Below, one piece after another: positions 17,447-22,864 of a stretch of 22,864 nt of DNA. The notes beneath the pieces are model-generated. The model worked only from the letters and a program-made list of their open reading frames with translations. It did not search any database and was not told where the DNA came from. The stretch comes from an uncultured Clostridium sp. (GTDB lineage Bacteria; Bacillota; Clostridia; TANB77; CAG-508), in contig USOV01000013.1 of assembly GCA_900556455.1 (NCBI GenBank), positions 1 to 22,864 on the forward strand, written 5' to 3'. Position 1 is the stretch's first letter. Each line of letters begins with the position of its first letter. Made by a program: the position numbers and the translations under genes.

Positions 17447-18306
17447 AACAAATTTTAAAACTAATGAGAGTAAAACATTATATAAAAAATTTACTAATAT
17501 TTTTACCATTAATATTTAGTAATAACATAACTAATATAAAATTATTAATTCAAACAATATTGGCTTTTATAATTTTTTCGTTAATAACATCAATAGTATA
17601 TATCTTTAATGACTTGAAAGATGTAGAGAAAGATAAATTACATCCTACAAAAAAATCCAGACCTCTTGCATCTGGTGAGATAACAAAAAAACAGGCATAC
17701 ATTATTATAATAATATTAATCGGTATATGCATTATAAGTAGTATATTGATTTTTAAGGGAAATTTTAAAGCATATTTATTAATTTTAACATATGTTGCAC
17801 TTAATATTTGCTATTCTTTGAAATTGAAAAATATACCTATAATTGATATTACAGTTCTTGCAATTGGGTATTTATTAAGAATCATGTATGGTGCAAGTAT
17901 TATATATGTACCTGTTTCAAATTGGCTATATTTAACAGTATTATCGGCATCTTTTTATATGGCCATGGGGAAACGAAGAAATGAACTATTTGAAATAACT
18001 ACTAAGAAAACAACTAGAGATGTATTAAAATATTATAATACTAATTTTTTGGATAAAAATATGTATATGTGTTTAGGCTTAGCAATTGTTTTTTATTCAT
18101 TATGGTGTATGGACATATGTAAGCAAATAAATAATCGTATAAATGTAATGTATACAATACCAATTATTATCATACTTTCTATGAAATATAGTTTAAACAT
18201 AGAAAAAGATGGCTCTGGAGACCCAGTAGAAGTTATTTTAAAAGATAAAACAATTATATTTTTACTATTAATACTGGCAGTGATGCTTGGAGTTAATTAT
18301 ATATAG
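17443..18306 (+). CDS. UbiA family prenyltransferase, decaprenyl-phosphate phosphoribosyltransferase-like
   Basis: This 287-residue protein with about eight to nine helices belongs to the UbiA superfamily. It starts MRVKHYIKNLLIFLPL, carries the prenyl-diphosphate-binding motif NDLKDVEKD at 56-64 followed by HPTKKSRPLASGEI, and a MGKRRNEL motif. This set resembles the mycobacterial DPPR synthase, which attaches phosphoribose from PRPP to decaprenyl phosphate for arabinan synthesis. In this context it probably makes a second lipid-linked sugar for the neighbouring GT-C proteins. The start overlaps the upstream stop codon by four bases. Polymerase I follows 11 bases after its stop codon, an unusual neighbour. 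Confidence 0.83.
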   Translation: MKQILKLMRVKHYIKNLLIFLPLIFSNNITNIKLLIQTILAFIIFSLITSIVYIFNDLKDVEKDKLHPTKKSRPLASGEITKKQAYIIIIILIGICIISSILIFKGNFKAYLLILTYVALNICYSLKLKNIPIIDITVLAIGYLLRIMYGASIIYVPVSNWLYLTVLSASFYMAMGKRRNELFEITTKKTTRDVLKYYNTNFLDKNMYMCLGLAIVFYSLWCMDICKQINNRINVMYTIPIIIILSMKYSLNIEKDGSGDPVEVILKDKTIIFLLLILAVMLGVNYI

Positions 18307-18317
18307 GAGGATTCATT

Positions 18318-20990
18318 TTGGAGAAATTAGTTTTGATTGATGGAAATAGTATTATAAATAGGGCATTTTATGGGATTATGGGAAACAAAATGCTTATGAC
18401 AGAAGACCGGAACATATACAAATGCAGTATATGGATTTTTAGCAATACTATTTAAAATTATGGACGATATTAATCCGGAATATTTAGGAGTGGCATTTGA
18501 TTTAAAAGCTCCAACACACAGGCACAAACTATATGATGGATATAAGGCAAATAGACATGGGATGCCAGATGAACTAGCACAACAGATGCCAATTTTAAAA
18601 GATATTTTAAGAGCTATGAACATAGAAATAATAGAAAAAGAAGGCTATGAAGCAGATGATATTTTAGGAACACTTGCAAAATGGGGACAAGCACAAAACT
18701 TAGATGTAACAATAGTTACAGGAGATAGAGATAGCTTCCAATTAATAGATAAAAATATTAAGGTACGAATTCCTAGAACTAAAGCTCGGAAAGACTGAAA
18801 CAGAGGATTATGATGTAAAAAAAATCTCAGAAGAATATGGACTTAAACCAACGGACTTAATTGAGGTAAAGGGGTTGGCTGGAGATACATCAGACAACAT
18901 CCCTGGAGTATCTGGGGTTGGAGAAAAAACAGCAATTAATCTAATAAAGGAATATAAAACAATAGATGGAGTTTATGAGAATATAGACAATATAAAAGGC
19001 AAATTGAAAGAAAAGTTAGAACGAGATAAAGATAAAGCATTCCTTTCTAGAACACTTGGAACTATAGATCTTGAAGCTCCAATCGAAAAAAACTTAGAGA
19101 AAATTGAAGTAGAAGAATGGGATAAAGAAGCGGTTTTAGAAAAATTTAAAAAATTGAAATTTAATCGTTTCATAGATAGATTTAAACTAAATAATGTAGG
19201 TACAAAAGAAGAGGAAACTACTATTAAAATTGACTATGAACAAATTGATAACACAGATAAAATTAATAAATTAATAAAAGAAATAGAAGAAAATAAAAAA
19301 ATATTTTACTATTTTGTTACTAAAAATACAGATGATAATAAAATAATCCATAAGCAAATATTAGGTATAACTATCTATTCTGAAGCTGATAAAAAGTCTT
19401 ATTTTATAAGAGATATAAAACAATTTAAAGAAATTTTTGAGAATATAGAAATATTAAAAATTGGATACAAACTAAAAGAAGACTATATTTTATTAAAACA
19501 GGAAAAAATAAATCCTAAAAATTTAATGTTTGATATAGAAATCGCAGGTTATATTTTAAATTCAAATATAAGCAAATATAGTATAGAATATTTATCTAAT
19601 GAATATTTGCGGATTTGAATTAGAAGAATATTTGAATCAAAATAATCATCAAGATCAAGAACAATTAAGCTTATTTAGCCAAAATGAAGATAAAGAAGAT
19701 ATAAAACCATATGCATATGTTTATATAATTAATAAATTGTATAGTGTATTAATAAAGAAAATGAAGGAAACAGAAGCATTAGATTTATTTAATACAATAG
19801 AAATGCCATTGGTAGAAGTTTTGGCAGATATGCAATATCAAGGAATGTATATTGACAAAGACGAATTAGTAACATATGGAAATGAATTAAAAGAAAAAAT
19901 TGCGGTATTAACAAATGAAATATATGAATTGGCAGAAGAAGAGTTTAATATAAACTCAACAAAACAATTAGGAGAAGTCCTATTTGAAAAATTAAAGTTA
20001 CCAGTAATAAAAAAGACAAAAACGGGATCTTCAACAGATAGTGATGTATTAGAAAAGTTGAAAAATACACATCCAATAATAGAAAAAATATTAGATTATA
20101 GACAATTAGTAAAATTAAATTCAACATATGTAGAAGGAATAATTCCATATATTAATAAAGAAACTGGAAGGATTCATTCAAGTTTTCATCAAACAGTAAC
20201 TGCAACAGGCAGAATAAGCAGTACAGAGCCAAACCTTCAAAATATACCAACAAGGTTTGAACTAGGGAAAAAATTAAGAAAAGTCTTTAAACCAGAAAAC
20301 AATTGTACTTATATAGATGCAGACTATTCACAAATTGAACTTAGAATTTTGGCACATATTTCTGAAGATGATAATATGATTCAGGCATTTAACTCAGGAG
20401 AGGATATTCATAAACAAGCCGCTTCTAAGGTGCTAAACATACCAATTGAAGAAGTTACCAAGGAAGAAAGGTCCAAAGCTAAGGCTGTAAACTTCGGTAT
20501 TGTATATGGAATAAGTGATTTTGGTTTAGCTGAACAAATTGGAGTATCTAGAAAACAAGCAAAAGAATATATTGAGCAATACCTAGAAAAATACTCTGGT
20601 ATAAAAAAATTCATGGAAACAATTGTAGAAGAAACAAAAGAAAAGGGATATGTAGAAACATTATATCATAGAAGAAGATATGTTCCAGAGTTAAAATCTA
20701 ATAATTATATGGTAAGACAATTTGGAAACAGAATTGCAATGAATACTCCAATACAAGGAACAGCAGCTGACATAATGAAGATAGCAATGATAAATGTTTA
20801 TAATAAATTGAAACCTATGAAATCAAAGCTAATTTTACAGGTACATGACGAATTATTAGTAGAAACATATCCAGATGAAATAGAAGAAGTAAAAAATATA
20901 TTGAAAAAAGAAATGGAAAGTGTTATAAAATTAAAAGTACCATTAATAGCCGAATTATCAGAGGGAAAAAATTGGTTTGAGGCAAAATAA
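18318..20990 (+). CDS. polA: DNA polymerase I, expressed through three +1 shifts at CGG-A
   Basis: PolA fills repair gaps and removes RNA primers. Four frame segments join into one protein of 889 residues, the usual length: 18318-18407, 18409-18786, 18788-19609 and 19611-20990, each joined by skipping one C. The 5' nuclease domain shows IDGNSIINRAFYG, EADDILG, TGDRDSF and GDTSDNIPGVSGVGEKTA. The middle 3'-5' exonuclease-like domain lacks the acidic metal-binding motif, so proofreading is probably absent. The polymerase domain has TATGRISSTEPNLQNIP, motif A DADYSQIELR, motif B RSKAKAVNFGIVYG and motif C QVHDELLVE, all intact. The start is TTG at 18318 with AGGAGG at 18305-18310. The three shifts at the same tetranucleotide with intact motifs argue against a pseudogene. 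Confidence 0.9.
18408..18411 (+). other. CGG-A recoding site 2 (polA, after residue 30)
   Basis: The frame from TTG 18318 reads GAC then CGG at 18408-18410. Homology resumes at GGA 18409-18411, giving TED-G-TYTNAVYGF; a Gly before (Y/H)T.A.YGF is typical of PolA. Without a shift, translation stops at TAA 18453-18455. Confidence 0.82.
18787..18790 (+). other. CGG-A recoding site 3 (polA, after residue 156)
   Basis: The frame reads GCT then CGG at 18787-18789, with TGA three codons later at 18796. Homology resumes at GGA 18788-18790, giving TKA-G-KTETEDYDV. The GKTETE run is well conserved in PolA proteins. Confidence 0.82.
19610..19613 (+). other. CGG-A recoding site 4 (polA, after residue 430)
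   Basis: The frame reads TTG then CGG at 19610-19612 and would stop at TGA 19616-19618. It resumes at GGA 19611-19613, giving SNEYL-G-FELEEYLNQNN at the end of the exonuclease-like domain. Confidence 0.8.
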
Positions 20991-21003
20991 GGGAGGAATG
21001 AGA

Positions 21004-21996
21004 ATGTCAATATTAGTTACAGGTGGGGCAGGATTTATAGGAAGCCACACAGTAGTTGAATTATTAGAAAAAGGAGAAAAAATTATTATAGTAGATAATT
21101 TTTGTAACAGCTCACCAGAAGTTTTAAATAAAATAAAACAAATAACAAATAAAGATTTTAAATTTTATGAAGTAGATTTATTAGATGAAGAAAATTTGGA
21201 AAAAGTATTTAAAGAAAACAATATTGAATCTGTAATTCATTTTGCAGGATTAAAAGCAGTAGGAGAATCTGTAGCAAAGCCGATAGAATATTATCATAAC
21301 AATATTACAGGAACACTGATATTATTAAAATTAATGAAAAAGTACAATTGTAAAAAAATAGTATTTAGTTCATCTGCAACTGTATATGGAAATCCAGCAA
21401 GTTTACCAATAAAAGAGGATTTCCCACTATCTACAACAAATCCATATGGAAGTACAAAACTCATGATAGAACAAATTTTACAAGATGTATGTGTTGCTGA
21501 TGCAGATTTTAGCGTGGCAATACTTAGATATTTTAACCCAATAGGAGCACATGAAAGTGGTCTAATTGGTGAAGTTCCAAATGGAATTCCAAACAATGTA
21601 ATGCCATATATATTAAAAGTTGCGAGTGGAGAATATGAAGCTTTAACAGTATTTGGAAATGATTACAATACACCAGATGGAACAGGTGTAAGAGATTATA
21701 TACATGTAGTAGATTTAGCAAAAGGACATCTAAAAGCACTAGATAAAATAAGAGAAGAAAAAGGTGTGAAAATTTACAACCTAGGAACTGGCAATGGATA
21801 TTCTGTATTAGACTTAGTTACAAATTTTGAAAAAGTAAATGGCGTAAAAGTAAATTACAAAATAGGAGCAAGAAGACCAGGAGATATAGCAGCCTGTTAT
21901 GCAGACCCAAGTAAAGCAAAAGAAGAACTAGGATGGACAGCAGAGCGAGGAATAGAAGAAATGTGTAGAGATGCATGGAATTTTGTAAGAAAATAG
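21004..21996 (+). CDS. galE: UDP-glucose 4-epimerase
   Basis: GalE interconverts UDP-glucose and UDP-galactose (or the N-acetyl forms) in the cytoplasm, supplying precursors for envelope polysaccharides. The 330-residue short-chain dehydrogenase fold shows the NAD motif TGGAGFIGSH at residues 6-15, a FSSSATVYG segment with the catalytic serine region, and the Tyr-X3-Lys motif in NPYGSTK. The C-terminal part has RYFNPIGAHESG and YNLGTGNGYSVLD. I chose the ATG at 21004 because GGAGG (20992-20996) lies seven bases upstream; the in-frame ATG at 20998 is too close. It follows polA by 13 bases and fits the upstream glycosylation genes. Confidence 0.94.
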   Translation: MSILVTGGAGFIGSHTVVELLEKGEKIIIVDNFCNSSPEVLNKIKQITNKDFKFYEVDLLDEENLEKVFKENNIESVIHFAGLKAVGESVAKPIEYYHNNITGTLILLKLMKKYNCKKIVFSSSATVYGNPASLPIKEDFPLSTTNPYGSTKLMIEQILQDVCVADADFSVAILRYFNPIGAHESGLIGEVPNGIPNNVMPYILKVASGEYEALTVFGNDYNTPDGTGVRDYIHVVDLAKGHLKALDKIREEKGVKIYNLGTGNGYSVLDLVTNFEKVNGVKVNYKIGARRPGDIAACYADPSKAKEELGWTAERGIEEMCRDAWNFVRK

Positions 21997-22058
21997 AAAA
22001 TATTATACCATATTCAAATAAAATATTAAAGAAAAAAATAATATAAAAAAATTTTTTT

Positions 22059-22065
22059 ATCGACA
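22059..22065 (-). promoter_or_regulatory. near-consensus Spo0A box
   Basis: On the minus strand the sequence reads TGTCGAT, 6 of 7 matches to the 0A box TGTCGAA. It lies about 33 bases upstream of the -10 of the Spo0E-like gene. Confidence 0.4.
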
Positions 22066-22094
22066 CATTTCAACAAAAAAGTCCAAAACAAATG

Positions 22095-22103
22095 TGTTAT
22101 AAT
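22095..22103 (+). promoter_or_regulatory. extended -10 promoter of the Spo0E-like gene
   Basis: TGT-TATAAT, an extended -10 (TG at 22095-22096, TATAAT at 22098-22103). No good -35 is present 17 bases upstream. The element overlaps the upstream in-frame ATG at 22092, which therefore is unlikely to be translated. Confidence 0.6.
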
Positions 22104-22124
22104 AACACCATGGGGGCGATCCGT

Positions 22125-22283
22125 ATGCTTTTAGATTTGCTTATTATGATACATAAAAAAAAGCTAAATAAAATGATAGAACAAAACCAAGACTATGAAT
22201 GTATATTAAGGCAAAGTCAAAAACTAGACACATACATCACCGAAAAAACCATTAAATTAATAAACAAAAGCAAAGGCGCATGA
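22125..22283 (+). CDS. Spo0E-like aspartyl-phosphate phosphatase
   Basis: Small Spo0E-like proteins dephosphorylate Spo0A-P and delay sporulation. From the ATG at 22125 the product has 52 residues, typical of the family. It shows the two-helix pattern: KKLNKMIEQ in helix one and ILRQSQKLDTYI in helix two, containing the S-X2-LD signature. The preferred start has GGGGG (22112-22116) eight bases upstream and lies just downstream of an extended -10. ATG 22110 in the same frame is possible. A near-consensus Spo0A box upstream suggests feedback on the regulator. The stop codon lies in the loop of a GC-rich hairpin. Confidence 0.8.
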   Translation: MLLDLLIMIHKKKLNKMIEQNQDYECILRQSQKLDTYITEKTIKLINKSKGA

Positions 22284-22290
22284 TTGCGCC
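22275..22290. terminator. hairpin at the end of the Spo0E-like gene
   Basis: GGCGCA and TGCGCC form a 6-base GC-rich stem with loop TGAT containing the stop codon. The + strand tail (TAAAATTTTG) is a poor T run, while the minus strand reads TTTGCTTTTG. It may stop transcription in either direction. Confidence 0.55.
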
Positions 22291-22499
22291 TAAAATTTTG
22301 CCTTTATAAATTTAATAAAAAAATGTAGTCATTACAAATGATGTGAAACAAAAGCTACTACAAATTTTATAAAAGAGTTTGACAATTTATATTCTTTGGT
22401 TCACATTATTGCAATACAACAATTAGAATAACAAAACTTTAAAAACTAACTATAAAATCCGAAAAAACTCTTGCAAACTTGGAAATTTTATAAAAAGTA
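22291..22499. other. AT-rich intergenic stretch with an inverted repeat
   Basis: No gene is supported. TGTAGT (22324-22329) and ACTACA (22357-22362) form a stem around an inner CAT/ATG stem. A TTGACA occurs at 22379-22384 without a convincing -10 17 bases on. I see no RNA family I can name. Confidence 0.4.
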
Positions 22500-22528
22500 T
22501 TGCAAAACACAAAATGTTAAAGTATAAT
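22500..22528 (+). promoter_or_regulatory. promoter for the leader ORF and pilin-like gene
   Basis: TTGCAA (22500-22505) and TATAAT (22523-22528) are 17 bases apart, the same pair of hexamers and spacing as at ruvB. The transcript would include the 38-codon ORF, the hairpin structures and the pilin-like gene. Confidence 0.7.
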
Positions 22529-22563
22529 AAAATCAATAAAAATAAAAACAGAGGAGGAAAAAT

Positions 22564-22680
22564 ATGTTGAAAGCTGTACCCCTTGATACTGTACACACAC
22601 AAACATTTTTAAAAAACATATTTTTAAATTTAAAAGAAAAAATAAAGACCTATGCTGTGGTCTTAGGTTGTTATACCTAA
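22564..22680 (+). CDS. possible 38-residue leader peptide
   Basis: A short ORF starts at ATG 22564 with a very strong AGAGGAGG site just upstream and a good promoter at 22500-22528. I recognise no family. Its last ten codons (TYAVVLGCYT) lie inside a two-stem RNA structure followed by a T run, so translation should affect folding. It may be a regulatory leader for the pilin-like gene, or a small secreted or toxin-like peptide; no signal peptide is obvious. Confidence 0.4.
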   Translation: MLKAVPLDTVHTQTFLKNIFLNLKEKIKTYAVVLGCYT

Positions 22681-22700
22681 GAATATAGCATAGGTTTTTT
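22648..22700 (+). terminator. attenuator-like two-stem structure with T run
   Basis: An outer stem pairs ACCTATGCT (22648-22656) with AGCATAGGT (22687-22695). An inner stem pairs CTTAGGT (22662-22668) with ACCTAAG (22675-22681). Six Ts follow at 22695-22700. The leader ORF ends inside the inner stem. Confidence 0.65.
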
Positions 22701-22723
22701 GAATATAAAAAAATAAAATGTAG

Positions 22724-22745
22724 GGGTCGCCGCCCACAGCGACCC
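22724..22745. repeat. GC-rich palindromic repeat unit
   Basis: GGGTCGC (22724-22730) and GCGACCC (22739-22745) flank an 8-base CGCCCACA loop. The base composition is far from the rest of the window. The GTAGGGG...GCGACCCGC layout looks like the short dispersed palindromes (REP/MITE-like) found in many clostridial genomes. It sits six bases before the pilin ribosome binding site. Confidence 0.6.
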
Positions 22746-22767
22746 GCAAAAAAGGAGAGAATTTCAA

Positions 22768-22864
22768 ATGAAAAAATTAAAAACAAAAAATGGAATCACA
22801 CTAATAGCATTAGTAATAACAATAATAGTAATGTTAATACTAGTAGCAGTAACAATAAGTATGG
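22768..22864 (+). CDS. type IV pilin-like protein, N-terminal part only
   Basis: The window ends after about 32 codons. The product starts with a short basic leader ending KNG, then ITLIALV followed by a long hydrophobic helix. This resembles a class III (prepilin) signal with cleavage after Gly. The mature N-terminus is ITLIA, so the usual Phe1 and Glu5 of type IV pilins are replaced by Ile and Ala, as in pilin-like or pseudopilin-like proteins common in clostridia. AAAGGAGAG at 22751-22759 is the ribosome binding site. Whether it is a pilin subunit or a surface protein using the same helix cannot be told from this fragment. Confidence 0.7.
   Translation, partial: MKKLKTKNGITLIALVITIIVMLILVAVTISM

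Noticed and set aside
12899..19613. sequencing or assembly error as the cause of the four shifts
   Set aside because: Not fully excluded, but the sites are not in homopolymers and 15 identical CGGA tetranucleotides in other phases are clean. A chemistry artefact would not depend on reading frame. Raw reads would settle it.
18318..20990. polA and the second GT2 gene as ordinary pseudogenes
   Set aside because: All catalytic motifs are intact, total lengths are normal, and all four interruptions are the same +1 event at in-frame CGG-A. Random decay would give mixed signs, sites and stop codons.
22041..22060. A7T7 tract after galE as a terminator
   Set aside because: There is no stem with G or C pairs; the self-complementary A/T run alone is weak evidence.
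22517..22786. minus-strand 89-codon ORF near the window end
   Set aside because: It runs through two hairpin structures and the GC-rich palindrome; its GRRPLH stretch is the translation of the repeat, a known type of spurious ORF.

Overview
The window is a roughly 30% GC stretch that reads as a low-GC Gram-positive chromosome, most likely an anaerobic member of the Clostridia. Supporting signs are the AT-rich codon use, GGAGG-type ribosome binding sites, a cell-wall-sorted surface protein, a Spo0E-like protein with a near-consensus Spo0A box, a QueH-type queuosine enzyme and a pilin-like gene of clostridial style. Every gene I support lies on the + strand. I see no rRNA, tRNA, insertion sequence or CRISPR array.

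Layout. (1) 65-6015: uvrA, then a separately promoted 1015-residue internalin-like surface protein with leucine-rich repeats, six Ig-like repeats of exactly 77 residues and an IPKTG sorting signal, closed by a terminator. (2) 6140-10497: ruvB, a polyprenyl-phosphate glycosyltransferase, queH and rsgA, tightly packed, then a DUF1653 gene and a small membrane protein. (3) 10659-12122: a soluble RsiV-like DUF4163/DUF3298 protein whose start lies in a hairpin, and a membrane-anchored polysaccharide deacetylase ended by a C(UACG)G terminator. (4) 12245-18306: a run of lipid-linked glycosylation genes, namely a GT2 polyprenyl-phosphate sugar synthase, two multi-spanning GT-C-like proteins (one with a large extra C-terminal domain) and a UbiA prenyltransferase of the phosphoribosyl-decaprenol type. 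It continues into polA and galE. (5) 21997-22864: a Spo0E-like gene, a possible leader ORF with an attenuator-like structure, a GC-rich palindromic repeat and the start of a pilin-like gene.

The most important observation concerns decoding. The second GT2 gene carries one +1 frameshift and polA carries three. At all four sites the upstream frame runs into an in-frame CGG codon followed by A, and homology resumes exactly one base later at GGA (glycine). By my eye scan these are the only in-frame CGG codons in the coding regions of the window. CGT, CGC and CGA are used as ordinary arginine codons. Fifteen other CGGA tetranucleotides in coding sequence are in the other two phases and are not associated with a shift. 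This phase dependence argues against sequencing error and against pseudogenes. It suggests that CGG is unassigned in this organism and that CGG-A is read through as glycine, either by +1 frameshifting or by four-base decoding.

How the genes work together: uvrA, ruvB and polA serve DNA repair and replication; queH and rsgA serve tRNA modification and ribosome assembly. The glycosyltransferases, UbiA protein, deacetylase and GalE form a cell-envelope polysaccharide set: polyprenyl-linked sugars made on the inner membrane face would feed GT-C enzymes outside.
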